Below, piece by piece: positions 10,441 through 21,363 of a DNA stretch of 64,000 bases (positions are counted from its first letter, which is position 1; every line of letters starts with the position of its first letter). The notes beneath the pieces were generated by a model that ran no database searches, was not told where the DNA came from, and saw only the letters and a list, made by a program, of their open reading frames with translations. The translations under genes were made by a program, and so were the position numbers. Source of the stretch: Tetrapyrgos nigripes. Its lineage: Eukaryota; Basidiomycota; Agaricomycetes; Agaricales; Campanellaceae. The stretch spans positions 1-64,000 of the forward strand of contig JAACJM010000133.1 in NCBI GenBank assembly GCA_013368315.1, in the 5' to 3' direction.

Positions 10441-10910
10441 ATGGTCCGCTACAAGCCCAAGTCTCGCAAAAAGCGTGTGGCTGCTTTCCTAGTCGTAACT
10501 GCTTCTGGCGCAGCTGCAGCTGCTGTTGCTAGCCAGTGCAGGAGGCCCTTTCTGACTGGTATATTCACTGGAGAGATGTGGCTAGCAGATATGTTAAAAG
10601 GTATGTAATAAACGTCCACGTCCTATTTGCAGTAACTAAATTAATTGTAAACAGGCCGCAATGAATGGTTTCGGAGGATGTTTGGCATGAACAAAAGGGT
10701 TTTTCATGCACTTGTACAGGAGTTATGCAATACATGTGGCTTAAAGGATGGTCGTCATGTCTCAGCTGATGAGAAAGTGGCAATATTCCTTTGTACCATG
10801 GTATCTGCATGCTCTAATAGAGAGCTACAGGAGCGCTTTCAACGAGGAGGAGATACAATCTCGCGGTGAGTACCAGTCGATTGAAATGCATACCCACTTT
10901 TTAATCCTAG
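10441..10910 (+). pseudogene. Harbinger-2 transposase, N-terminal part only
   Basis: Exon 10441-10600 and exon 10655-10865, joined at GTATGT...ACAG. They encode the N-terminal region of a PIF transposase: a basic start (MVRYKPKSRKKR), a hydrophobic Ala-rich stretch, FTGEMWLADMLKGRNEWFRRMFGMNKRVF and the helix-turn-helix-like ADEKVAIFLCTMV...RELQERFQRGGDTISR. A donor follows ISR, as in the related gene at 19724, and a few codons of the next exon (YDSF) remain. Then the sequence runs directly into the 3' end of the convergent accessory gene. The whole DDE nuclease part is deleted. Confidence 0.8.
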
Positions 10911-10920
10911 TATGACAGCT

Positions 10921-12108
10921 TCAGATCTCAGTGCGAAGCTCAACATCATCCTCCGTATTGACAAGAAGTTCTGCAAAATCACTATCCTTTGAAATGAGCA
11001 AGAGGAGTTTGGCTTTATCACCCAACGACAAACCCTCTACACCTCTCACCAGTTCACAAGCCTGCTTCTTCACCTTCTTGCCCAAATCATCACTATCATC
11101 TTTCATAGCCAATGCGACATTATCCATAGCATGAGACATATGCATGAGTGACGAAGAGGTTGATGATCTACCACTGCGGTCATGACGACCATGCTTTTTG
11201 GGGCCTAGAGTCTCCGCAAGAGCAGATACTTTACGTTTCGAACCCTGCCAACAGATGATCAGTCAAGCCAGTCACGAACAAGGATAAGTATAAGCCACAT
11301 ACCAATTTTGCCGCAGGAGTAGCATCCTTCTCACTTTCACCATCAGAGGATGAATCAGATACCGTATTACTTTCCTTTCCAGCTCGATAAGCATGGATAC
11401 CAGTAGCTAAAGCCCCCTCCAGGAGCTGCAGCATATCTGCATAGATTGGAAAAGACTTCCCTCGGTAACTAGCGAGACACTCATCAACCTACAAAAACAA
11501 TAGCTCAATTTGAGTTGAAAATGAGAAGAAGGAAGTCTTACCAGGGCCAAAGTCTCCCATTGCTCATCACTTGCCTCAACACACTGATTCTCATCATCCC
11601 AACCCCACCCAGACTTCTCAACCAATGACTTGAAGATATGGAACTCAGTTTTGAGCTGAAGAGAATGGTACATGAGTATACTCAAAATAAAGAAGCCAAA
11701 GCATATACATACATAATCCCAATGATCACGGATACTCTGGTCAGTCTTTGGTGCTCCACCACTCTCTATCTCGCTTCCAGCCAACCCAGCAACAGCTGCT
11801 GTAATTGCCTTGCCCTTCCACCCACCATTATCCGTTCCATTTCCCTCCTGCTTCTGCTCTATAAATATCTCCATCAACTTCTTGTCATCAGCCACACTAT
11901 AAACAGCACGAGGACGTGGGGTCTTCTTGGCAGTCTGCGGGCTGTCAGCATTGATTTTCTTCTTCGGAGTTGGTTTGGGTTGGTTGGGGTCCTTGGGCTT
12001 GTTTTTGGAGCCAGGTGGCCTTCCTGGGTGTCTTTTCAGGGCAGGAGTGACTGGGTCAGGTGCCCCAGTATCAGGCTGTTGATTTTCTTTGTTCTTGGAC
12101 TGATCCAT
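10921..12108 (-). CDS. Harbinger-2 accessory protein: AT-hook plus Myb/SANT-like domain
   Basis: Four exons (12108-11713, 11655-11542, 11488-11303, 11244-10921), all with canonical junctions and the frame kept, giving about 339 aa. Residues ~25-40 are an AT-hook (RHPGRPPGSKNK), which binds the minor groove of AT-rich DNA. A Myb/SANT-like trihelix block follows, with three spaced Trp-containing helices (DDKKLMEIFIEQK, IRDHWDY, SGWGWDDENQCVEASDEQW), then acidic Ser/Asp and a helical C terminus. This is the usual partner gene of PIF/Harbinger transposases. It is intact although its transposase is deleted, so it may still bind or compete for TIRs. It converges on the truncated transposase. Confidence 0.75.
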
Positions 12109-12314
12109 ACAGCAAAAGAAGAGGGAGAAAGGCAGAAAGGCGAGGACTCACTAGAATACTCACACATATATTATTTGACAGCTATCCAATCTAATGATTT
12201 ACTGAACACGCAACTGCGGGATAGCAACCATCAATGAATATATTTGTCTATCCTATCCTACATAATTTTTTTGGCAGGGCGTGCCTTATCCAATACCCGT
12301 TACAGAACGGGCCC

Positions 12315-12904
12315 TCAGTGATGAACAATATTTGAACGCATTACCTTCCTTTATCCGTAGTCAAAGACGCCCAGTCCCAAAAGCAATGTAAGGCGCCGTA
12401 TAGAATAGGGGCATCTCGTACTTGTATCATCGCCTCGCCGTAGACTATCGTAGGCCTGCCCCCTCAGTGGCGAATATAAACCCTGATCTAGTCTACTTGA
12501 GGCCCAATACTGGTAAGAGACCGCTTACAATATGCATCACGAACTAGCAGAAGCTACTGATGAACTTAGTAGTTGGCCAGGGGCCTGGTGTTTCGCAGAA
12601 GAGGAGTGATTAATGCAGAGAGATATGATGAAGATACTAGTAGGTGCTCAAAGTTTGGGCATATTTTGCTGTACTGACGATGCTACGGTTAGTGAACATG
12701 AGGAAGGTAACCGTGACCTAGGCGTAAGTGTTTGATATCGAACGTGAATGATACATCGCTCGCCGTGGATTCTAAGTTCTGATTCAGAAAGCAAACCCGA
12801 TAGAGCTCGAAGCCATCATTCTATGGCGGAAATGACCATTATTCACGGGCATATGAATCGATCCCAAGTACTGCATGAGTGCAAGCATGAATAATTAGGT
12901 TATA
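12315..12904. other. Intergenic, nothing recognised
   Basis: Right flank of Harbinger-2. Unique-looking sequence with no supported gene or repeat. Confidence 0.45.
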
Positions 12905-13568
12905 TCAATCACTCCTGAGGTCCTGATACAACAGAGGCAGTTCTTCAACTCGTACAGGCCCTGCGTCGTTATGTCGTACGATATGCACCTCTTCTTCTCT
13001 TCTCGAGCCGTCTCTCTCCACACGTCCATCGCCCCGAGACCTGCCGGACCTCTCTCCGGCAGACTCACTCGTCGAAGAACTGGAGTTACCCACTTGATAC
13101 ATTACTCCCTTGCCCTTGCCTCTTGTACCAACACCCACACCATCACCGGCAGGAAAATCGGAGACATATTGGCCAGTGGGAGATCTTTTTGTTCTTGAAG
13201 GTATCTCGCCACCACCAGCGTCCAAACCCGAAGGTGAGCTATTTTTTCGCCTTCACTTCAACATCTGGTAGCATCATGGAAAATGTCCTAGCACCGCTCG
13301 CATTGACGGAATTCCCGACGTTTGAGAAGCCGGATTTTGGCCAGACATGGACTATGGTAGCGGTGCCGGTGCTGGTGACGTTGCTAGTGTTGGTGTCAAT
13401 CGTTGTGGTGCCGATAGTCGTAAAACCTACCCAGACGTGGTTTATAATGAAAGACGATAGTAGAGGCTGGAGTTGGCGTTGGTACTGGTGGTTTGACTGA
13501 TGGTGTTCACTACGAAAGCAGTTATTATCCAACCGGCCAAAAGTGTCCTCTAGCCTGACCATACGCAT
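12905..13568 (-). pseudogene. Possible fungal membrane-protein relic
   Basis: The minus-strand frame 13225-12905 is Gly/Ser/Arg-rich and ends VRHNDAGPVRVEELPLLYQDL. This closely resembles the cytoplasmic tail (RH.DAG...ELPP.Y..L) of single-pass fungal plasma-membrane proteins. Upstream on the same strand, 13568-13240 is Thr/Ser-rich (TTTIDTNTSNVTSTGT), like the extracellular part. No transmembrane helix lies in frame between the two, so the gene is probably degraded. The assignment is tentative. Confidence 0.35.
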
Positions 13569-14659
13569 CCTCGAGAATAAGAACTGTCACTGGTAAGCGT
13601 CTGAGACCACCAAGCTGGAGGAAAGTTGCTGTAGCTGATGAGAATGCCCCAATGATGGTGAAGTAGGCGACTCGGGAAGTAGAAAACATTTGAGGTTGAG
13701 TGATAGTAGATTTGGAATATTCGGCAAGAGTGCCAAGGCGCCAAGAGTAGGCTAAGCGGAACATCATATACGGAGGAGGGTGTATTTTGCGGACTTGGAA
13801 CACTCAGTGACTCGATTAATCATTCGACAGATTAGGATATATGATATATCACAATCAGGTCGGATTGGTGGAAAAGGTGATAAGGTGGAATGAAGACGTA
13901 CGATATTCATCCTCTCAGCTTCAGTCTCCATTGCTCTTCTTCGTCATCTGCTGCTCGTCAACTACGTCTTCCCTAGAAACCTCTCTACATTTCTATAAGC
14001 ATCCTCTCATTTACACTCGTAAACACACACTATCCTCGCGTGTATTCGTCTTCTGAAGCAACTTTGACGACGGTAAAAGCAGCGCTCGACACGTTAACAG
14101 TGGTACCGCTATGAGTAAATGTGTTGCTCTTGATATGTTCCAACAATGAGCACCACAGTGGATTCAAGGCCGACACTGGTATATATATATATGAAGGACT
14201 AAAGGACATGGGTATGACTGTGGCTCATCGCCGGGAAGGCGAGAATGAATCGAGATATTGAGAGCCAGAGGGTTATGGAAGGTTGCAGTAACTTCAAGTC
14301 CCAAGAATGGAACAAAGGGTGAAAAGGAGAATGGAACATGATGTGTATGTGTACGTATGCAGTATGCAGAGCATGGTGGATATGACTATGGATATAGATG
14401 GAGGAGAGGAGAAGAGAGGGACTGCGTGACGGTGAAACGAGATGAGACGGGACAAAATGACACGGCACCACACCAAACCCAGACAAAAAAAAAAGAGTCA
14501 AGAACAAAAGTTGAATCAAGCAACGACAGAAAGAGAGAGGGAGGTGTTCGGCGAGTATGTATTTCCATCGTTCACCTCTCTTAACAACTAAGGGAAAAAT
14601 ATAAAATGTAGGTAGTGAATCGTGGAACGTGTTCAGTGAAGAGGATTCCTTACCTGATG
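13569..14659. other. No supported gene
   Basis: Contains GA/TC-rich low-complexity stretches (14400-14560) and scattered short frames without family resemblance. Confidence 0.4.
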
Positions 14660-15291
14660 AACCACAATCAATGACTCAGTACGCATCCTCTGCTTCGCTG
14701 GTTCCTTCGTACCATCCATACTGACGTCGTTAGGATTGGACGCGCCGGCGTTCACAAAATACCCGAGCTTGTCTGGAGGTGTAACTTGATAATAGCATCA
14801 TTCCGGTTTGTGGAAAAGACTTCGCGGTGTTTGTCAGTGAACTAGAACGCCTTGACCAGTCAAATGGTTTTGGAGACGGAACGTCCAACGGGGAGATCGT
14901 TTACAGTGATTTGCCTATACCAAACGAAGAAAATGAATGACACGACGAGTCTCTTCATCCGATAGAACGAGAAACAAAGGAAGTGAAACGCACCTCAGGA
15001 TTCCCTTCGGATCAACCAAAAAATAGCCCTCTCCACGTAATACCCTCTTCCTCAACTAGCCCCCGTACTCCCCCGAAATCTTCCTATTCCTATACGCGAT
15101 GAGGACCAGCTTCAAGTCAGAACCCAAACCGCCCTCCTTTCGAGGTTGATTGGCCCAGGCGTAGTGTGAGTCAACGGAGACACCAAGAGCGACTGTGTCC
15201 AGAGCTTGGAAATGGGCGTCGCTGAATGCCAGGATTTCGGTGGTACAGATGAAGGTGAAGTCCATGTGGTAGAACAGGAGGACGACCCTAA
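14660..15291 (-). pseudogene. 2-Cys peroxiredoxin, 3' part (interrupted)
   Basis: Reading from 15290 downwards: VVLLFYHMDFTFICTTEILAF contains the peroxidatic Cys in the FxCxTE motif (canonical FVCPTE, here Pro to Thr). VSVDSHYAWANQPRKEGGLG follows, and the frame breaks just after YGG. After two single-base shifts LVEEEGITWRGLF and DPKGILR appear, then an intron (GTGCGT...TATAG). The next exon, QITVNDLPVGRSV, has in-frame stops at the positions of R and Q in TI*LVKAF*FTDK. The resolving-Cys region (EVCP) is replaced by EVFS. It is clearly an AhpC/TSA peroxiredoxin that reduced H2O2 in the cytosol, now dead. Its 5' exon is at 20345-20430, across Harbinger-3. Confidence 0.9.
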
Positions 15292-15449
15292 GGGCCTATT
15301 CGGATGTCAACGGTTTTTTAAAAACTGTTACATATGATATATATTAGCGCCCTGTACCTGAAATTAGATAGCGTCCCGAAAAACCCGAAAAACCATAAAA
15401 AAACCTTGGCTGTTCGGATGACGCGCATCTGATGCGCGTTATTAGCATA

Positions 15450-17076
15450 CAGTGGGTCAAAAAATTGTCCACATGTTTCGCATTTTTGGAAAGATTGCCA
15501 ATTTAAGCAATACTGAGTAGGGTTATTAAAATGTGGTCAGTGATGGGCAGAAAGCCCTTGATAAACGCTACAATATTCTGTCTGTTTTGTCTTATTTGGC
15601 TTAAAACTCATGGAGATATGACTGATTTAAAATGGTATGTCATTTGGACAATTTTTTGACATGCAAGTGAAAATACAGAAAGTGCTAGCTCAGTACTTGG
15701 TATGCCCTCCTTTGGCCTTCAACACAGCCTCAATCCTTCTAGGCATGCTCCTGATCAATTTCTGACAATCTTCTTCTGTGATTTCATCCCACTTTTCAGC
15801 TGCTCTGTCCCATATTTCCCAAACTCCAGAGGGTGCTGTGTCATATCCATTGAGCTTGTGTTTGAGGGTTGTCCAGAGGTGTTCAATGGGGTTCAGGTCA
15901 GGAGATTGAGCAGGCCAGCTCATGCAATGGATGTTGTTGTCTTCAAACCACTTGGTGGCCAGTTTTGACTTGTGTTTAGGATCATTGTCTTGCTGAAAAA
16001 TGGCCACCTCTGGATCAACACCCAAAATATCCATGCTCTCCAGAAGGTTGTTCTCCAAAATGTCCACATACTGCTCTGCATTCATCCTGCCCTCCACCTC
16101 TGCCATGTTTCCAACTCCTTCCCACCCCATACATCCCCACACCATGATATTTCCTCCTCCAAATTTGACTGTTTCCACCACATTTCTCTCTCCCAAGGAT
16201 TCACCCTTCCTCCCCCACACATACTGCTGTCCATCTGACCCATATCGATTGATTTTAGTCTCATCTGACCAAATAACCCTTTTCCAGTCATCCACAGTCC
16301 AGTTTCTGTACTTCTGTGCAAAGTTTAAACGAGCCTTCCTGTGAGCTGCAGTGAGTTTGGGCTTCTTCTTCGTTTTAGATGTGTCCACATCATGCCTGAG
16401 AAGGGAATTTCAAATGGTTTGGGTGGAGACAGGTTGGTCAAGGAGGGGATTGATGTTTCTGGCCACTTCTGTAGCATTTTCAGCTTTGCCAGTGTTGATT
16501 TGTTGGATAGCAGCACGTTCATCAGTGGTAGACAGCTTTCTAGGACGCCCTGCTTGATGGTTCTCCTTGTCAGGATACATCTCTTTGGCCAGAGAAGCAA
16601 TCTTTGACTTGGATACCCCAGTTTTAGCAGAGATTTCCCTGGATGAAGCAGAAGTTTGGAGGAGAGAGAGGATATTGTCTTTCTGGGTGGATGTGATGGG
16701 TCTCATGATTTGATGAGGGCTATAGAACAACTGGATGCCCTTATATATGGTCCAGCTGGCAGCTATGATATCATTATGATGTAGCCATTGCATCATTGTA
16801 CAACTCCACTTATGATGTCATCTATGAGACATCACATAGTTACAATACTGATTTTGAAGTGGCAACTCAAAAAATTGTCCAAATGACATACCATTTTAAA
16901 TCAATCATATCTCCATGAGTTTTGAGCCAAATAGGACAAATAAAACAGATTATTGTAGCTCTTATCAAGGGCGTTCTGCCCATCACTGACCACATTTCAA
17001 TATCTCTACTCAGTATTGCTTAAATTGGCAATCTTTCCAAAAATGCGAAACATGTGGACAATTTTTTGACCCACTG
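15450..17076. mobile_element. Tc1/mariner element with ~210-bp inverted repeats
   Basis: The ends are CAGTGGGTCAAAAAATTGTC (15450) and its complement (17076), flanked by TA on both sides (15448-15449, 17077-17078), as required for Tc1/mariner. The inverted repeats run about 210 bp (15450-15660 against 16868-17076), with roughly 90% identity by eye. This is much longer than the ~25-50 bp of many Tc1 elements. One transposase gene, minus strand, with a single in-frame stop. Confidence 0.93.
15690..16706 (-). pseudogene. Tc1-type DD34E transposase with one nonsense codon
   Basis: The start ATG at 16706 begins MRPITSTQKD. A paired helix-turn-helix DNA-binding region follows (LLQTSASSREISAKTGVSKS; GRPRKLSTTDERA, with a GRPR minor-groove motif). 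The frame stops with TGA at 16412-16410 after QPVSTQTI, then continues in the same frame as NSLLRHDVDTSK to the normal end at 15690. The catalytic D-D-E is complete: D in VIWSDETKI, D in FQQDNDPKHKS, and E in SPDLNPIEHLW with 34 residues between the last two. Length (about 338 codons) is normal. Arg is typical where TGA now stands, so a CGA-to-TGA change is likely. Confidence 0.93.
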
Positions 17077-17187
17077 TATGACCCACAACGTGTTAGGGGC
17101 TATAAGTCCATGTCGGGTGACGACTTGCCTGTTTCTTTCTTTCTTTCTTCCCCTTCCCTTCCCTTCCTTTTTCCTCTTCTGGTCTCG

Positions 17188-18602
17188 ATGTCCACTGCTC
17201 CTGCTTCTCCCCCTGTGCTGTCTACAGCCCCTGCACCTGGCTCAACTGATCCACCTGGCCTTCAAGACATTTGGAACAGTGAAATTGATCTTGCCATCAT
17301 GCAGTTTCTCTACCAGGCAAAGACCCAGCGCAACGGCACTCGTGATACCTTTTCGGCTGCTGTCTGGACTAGTCTAGGAAAGCATCTCATGGAAAATGGG
17401 CACCATTTGTGTACTAATGAAGATCTGAAGGACCGTTTTCGTGTTGTGAGTTCTTGCTTTTTTTGTTTGTCATCATGAAGCTCACTGCTGTCTATATGTA
17501 GCTCAAGCAACGTGGCTATCTACTCTCACCCACTGGCGTCATTGTTCCTGCAGCTCCTTCACCTGCTGCACCTGCTGCCACTGTTCCAGACCGAGCCCAG
17601 TGGACTTCCGAGGCTGAAGCTATTTCTATCGAATTCTTCATTGCCAAGAAAGCCCAAGGCCTGATGTCTGAGAACAACTTCAAGGGCAAGGTGTACAATC
17701 TCGCAGCAGAACATCTTTGTGCTAAGGGTCACAGCTTCTCTGGAAAACAGGTCAAGGCTCGCTGGACCCGTGTAAGTCATTTACAGACTATATTCACACA
17801 ACAGACTAATCAAAGGTCTTCTAGTTCAAGGCTGAGTTCAAGATAGTTGCAAAGCTCCGTACTTTGTCTGGTTTTGGCTGGGACAATGCCCGATCTATGG
17901 TCATTGCGACTGATCAGGTCTGGGATGCATACTTGGTGGTGAGTAGTGTATGTATTTCTTTTACTCGTGTCTCATACCCGCTATAGAGTCACCCCAAGGC
18001 TCGCCCCTTTCGTACACACCCTTTCATTCATTACGATGATATCGCCGCTATGGTTGGTCATAGCACTGCTACTGGTGCCATGGCCCTTTCTTCTGAGAAT
18101 GCAGTCGCCGCTCAGAAAGCACCTGACACGTCCTCGTCATCTGATGATGATGATGAGGATAGTGACTCAGATGCTGCAGACTCTGAAAAGGAGTCTCCCG
18201 TCAAGGTATGTATATGTTTCTGTTCTTCTATTGCCCTGCTAACTATTGTTTTCATAGAAACGTCGCGCTGCTGGTCCCACCCCTGCTCCTAAACGTGTGC
18301 GCACTTCAGCTGGGGCTCAAGCTCTTACGAGTATGTCCTCAACGTTTGCTGCACTGACCGAGGGGCTGAAGTCTGGTGAATTCCTGACTTCTCCTTCCAC
18401 CGACTCTCCAGTAAAAAAGAAGAAAGCTTTTGATATTGTCCGTGCTGAGGAAGGTCTTTCTCCCCACTCTCTTGCCAAGGCTCGTCGCGTCTTTCGTGGA
18501 AGTGGTGAGGTTGCTCGTGAGTATCTCAGCTTTGATTCCACCAAAGATGAAGAAAGGAGTGCCCGCACTTTTTGGTTGATGGATGAGATGGACCGTGTTT
18601 GA
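17188..18602 (+). CDS. Harbinger-3 accessory protein, Myb/SANT-like
   Basis: Five exons with canonical 50-60 nt introns: 17188-17445, 17502-17771, 17825-17938, 17987-18205 and 18258-18602. There are two Myb/SANT-like trihelix regions. The first is IWNSEIDLAIMQFLYQAK...NEDLKDRFRV. The second starts at AQWTSEAEAISIEFFIAKK and runs through KARWTR...FKIVAKLRTLSGFGWDNARSMVIATDQVWDAYL and HPKARPFRTHPFIHYDDIAAMVG (Myb_DNA-bind_3 pattern). Then come an acidic SSSSDDDDEDSDSD tract, a basic KRVR region and a helical end. It probably binds TIR DNA for the transposase. The start was placed at ATG 17188 after a CT-rich, promoter-like tract; an in-frame ATG at 17110 lies within that tract. No damage seen. 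Confidence 0.8.
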
Positions 18603-18875
18603 AGCTGCAAGCTGCGATGATTTGTTATTTGACATAGGTTGTTTATTGTCCTGTCATAGTCTTTCAAGCTTACACTCCTTTTAATTACTCATCTCCCTAG
18701 CTATAGTCACTCACTAATCTATCACTCTTTACGGTCTTTACAGTACATAGTTTGCAAAATATATCTACATGTGTGGAAGTGATTGTGTCTCGTTAAGTGT
18801 ACGATCACGTCTACCTAGCTCTGCAAGGTAGTCTGCCCACATTGCCTCTGCAATCTGATCATGAAGGTGAGCAGC

Positions 18876-20163
18876 TCATTGAGTCTCCTGGGATGAAATA
18901 CCTGCTGTAGGCATCACATCACCATGTGGGTCAGGGACTAGTAGCTCTCGTACTTCTAGGAGCTGTGATGGTGTTTCGGGAGGATCATGGAAGAGCACAA
19001 AGTTGTGAAGCACTGCAATCGCTAACGGTAGCAGGCTTTGAGTACGGAGAGTATACTCACACACTTCCCGAACAATCTTCCACTGTCTCTTAACAACACC
19101 AAATATGCGTTCAATAACATTCCGAAGTTGGGCATGACGAAGATTGAACAACTCCTCCTTGCAGACAGGCCTGTTTCTGTGTTAGATTCAGTTTGCACAA
19201 AAACTCACCTAATTACGTACCGTATACTTGCTGCCTCCCATTCACGCAAGGGATAACGAACATTGCAAAACGCACAATGAGCTTATCGCACAGTGGAAAA
19301 CCTGCATCGGCAACATAGTATTTGCCCGGAGGAATGTCAAAGCCATTTCGAACACCTTCCTCAAACAGATACCCATCAGCAACACTACCTTCCCAGCCCG
19401 TCATGACAAAAGAGAATACCATATCCCAATCACATGCTGCTAGAATATTCTGAGATAGGTTTCCCCCTCAATCACGATACGGGAACCTGGCACTCGCAGG
19501 AGGTCGGACAAGGAAATGACTTCCATCCACTGCTCCCAAGCAATCCTTGAAAAAAGGATAGAACTTGGGGTTCTGGAGGATGACACGATGGACAGTATCG
19601 GGGTCTGGGTGTCGTAGATATTTGCTTCGAAATGTATCTGAGACTAATGCCTCTAGGACGTCATGAAAATTGCTTTGTTATGAATCAGCCCCTATCTGCA
19701 CATTGAGAAGAAGTAATGCTCACCGGGAAATGGTCTCAAGACTTCGCTGAAACCTCTCAGCTACCTTCCTGACTGATAAATTAGTGACTGCTTGGTACAG
19801 GAATGTTGCAACAATTTCGCTGATGCCAACAAATCGACGGGACTTCAAGTTTCCTTCCTTCTGCAACTCGGACTTCAGCTTCTTGAATACATGTCTCCCA
19901 ACTCCCAGATTATTCTTCATACGCTCAGAATGACCTTTATGCAGCTCTTTCACCCACTCCTCCCCACTCAGCACTGATGTGTGATAAGGTTCCGGATCAT
20001 ATCGTCGTTCATTGTATGAGTGGATGGCACCGATGGCACCAGTGACAGCAATGATGGTAGTTATGAGCACCTGTCGACGGCGGCGGGTATTAGCAGAAAG
20101 TGCTGCTGCAGATGTTTGAGACGGACGGGCAGCCGGACGCGGTGTAGAACTGGTGCGCACCAT
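18876..20163 (-). pseudogene. Harbinger-3 transposase with nonsense and frameshift
   Basis: Exons 20163-19724, 19672-19221 and 19170-18876, canonical introns of about 50 nt. The N terminus is basic and Ala/Thr-rich with an HTH-like part (GISEIVATFLYQAV...RKVAERFQRSLETISR). The nuclease triad is visible: D in LGAVDGSHF, D in YYVADAGFP, E in LRNVIERIFGVVKR. A TGA at 19470-19468 interrupts PYRD*GGNLSQN, where the family has Arg. A 1-nt loss near 19268 shifts the frame between DKLIVRF and NVRYPLREWE. Everything else is conserved, so decay is recent. It is arranged tail-to-tail with the Myb-like gene. Confidence 0.9.
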
Positions 20164-20293
20164 GAGCGCTGATGGAAACTAATTTTGCCGGTATCCTGCG
20201 GCATTTTGAGATGACGGTCTCACAGTTCGGCTATTTACTAAAAATTACTAGCTAAAAGCGTGATATAAAAAACCCGGGCATCCGAATAGGCCC

Positions 20294-20460
20294 TAAGTGA
20301 TATGTGGATTTAGTGAGTGGTAGACGACGTGATGAGAAAGAAAGATGTACACTACCATTTACTCAGATAATCCAAAAGCGAAATATCCTACAATAGACCC
20401 TCGACGACGACAGAGGCGGTAAAGGCGGGAGCGGACGACGACGCGCATCATGGTGGTTGT
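20294..20460 (-). pseudogene. 2-Cys peroxiredoxin, 5' part
   Basis: On the minus strand, APAFTASVVVEGLL then a TAG, then DISLLDYLSKW. This is the N-terminal region of the same peroxiredoxin (family pattern APxFxAxAVVxGxxKxIxLxDYxGKWVVLFF). A GTAGTG donor follows SKW. The intron's 3' end is CACTTAG, and the Harbinger-3 target site is the TTA of that acceptor. The true start codon is not recognisable. Confidence 0.85.
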
Positions 20461-20601
20461 GGACTCAGTGATGCTGAGTAAGCCGACCCTCGACCCTACC
20501 ATTTCACATTTGTCCCTGACTCTGCCTGACTCGACTCGTGATTCCAACGTGTGCGTGGTCCCCTATAAACAGGGTCTTAGACGGACCTCCGTCCCTCAGC
20601 A

Positions 20602-21363
20602 ATGTCCAACGATGCCGTTTTGACCCAAATCCTATCTCAAATACAAGCACTACAAGTCTCTCAACAGACTCTAGCGGCAAAGGTAGTAGACTTTTTCGTA
20701 AGACGATTACGATATACTGACAGTTGTACTGACAGTTGTAGGTCGATGCGTTAGCAGGAGGTGGTCCAACGACGACAGCAAGCTCGACAAGCGCCATTGC
20801 CATTCCTCAGACAACCTCGTCGGATTCGATCGATGTTCCAATTGCTACATCGTTGTGTACCTCGCCCCCGGCAGGAACAACCTTGGCGACGGATAAAGAA
20901 AGAGAGAAGGCTTTGTATCCTGGACGAGTTCTTTTGACCAGTACGTGGCCCTAATATTGCTTATTTTTAACACTGTAACGCGTGTACCGTAGCCTACCCT
21001 GACCAACACGGTATCCAACCCTACGTTCTACACTGGTTCGCCAAAGATCCTCTCGTCCGTGGTCCAGTCATCTGTTCCCGTCTCCCATCCTCTATCAAGT
21101 TCCGCAACACCCTAGGTGCTCACTCCGGTTCCTATTCCATCTATCGCGCTCTCGCTATAGGCATTGGCACCCTTTCTCCCTCCCATCGCCCTGACTACTC
21201 AATGACCGCCCCACCCGTCGACATACAACCCTACCTCGAATACCACTTCGGCCGGTGGTATTCGAGGTAGGTGTTGCTTTTCAATCCCATACCTCTTCAT
21301 GGGTTAAGTCTGACGGTGATCCATTTTAGGTCATACAAAAAACCCTCGGCAGTACAACTATAA
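20602..21363 (+). CDS. Urc1-like GTP cyclohydrolase II homologue, N-terminal domain only
   Basis: Four exons (20602-20682, 20742-20940, 20993-21266, 21330-21363) with good splice sites give an uninterrupted 195-aa frame. After a coiled N terminus (QILSQIQALQVSQQTL) and a Ser/Thr linker, residues ~85-185 match the GTP cyclohydrolase N-terminal domain (PF12471-type) of fungal Urc1: LYPGRVLLTTYPDQHGIQP, KDPLVRGPVICSRLPSSIK, LGAHSGSYSIYRALAI, HRPDYSMTAPPVDI. In uracil catabolism by the URC pathway this domain precedes the GTP cyclohydrolase II domain, which is missing here. The frame ends soon after HFGRWYSR, where family members continue for over 250 residues. It is either a truncated gene or the intact-looking head of a decayed one. 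A possible tail motif (LLIPSDSRGEIDTKIASGY) appears near 23488-23560. Confidence 0.75.

Larger units (their letters stand above)
10252..12314. mobile_element. PIF/Harbinger 2, internal-deletion derivative
   Basis: Terminal inverted repeats of about 31 bp: GGGCCCGTTCTGTAAC from 10252, and its complement ending GTTACAGAACGGGCCC at 12314. Both sides are flanked by TCA (10249-10251, 12315-12317), a 3-bp duplication. It carries only the first two exons of a transposase gene and a complete minus-strand DNA-binding accessory gene. The 2.06-kb size and loss of the nuclease mean it could move only with enzyme from another copy. Confidence 0.85.
15292..20293. mobile_element. PIF/Harbinger 3 (5.0 kb, with nested Tc1)
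   Basis: Perfect 15-bp TIRs: GGGCCTATTCGGATG at 15292-15306 and its complement ending at 20293. The flanking duplication is TAA (15289-15291 and 20294-20296), the classical TWA target. Contents are a plus-strand Myb-like gene (17188-18602), a minus-strand PIF transposase pseudogene (18876-20163) and a Tc1/mariner element inserted between the left TIR and the Myb gene. It sits in the last bases of a peroxiredoxin intron. Removing the Tc1 leaves about 3.4 kb, a normal size. Confidence 0.92.

Noticed and set aside
15972..16344. Plus-strand frames within the Tc1 element
   Set aside because: Shadows of the minus-strand transposase, which carries all the conserved motifs.
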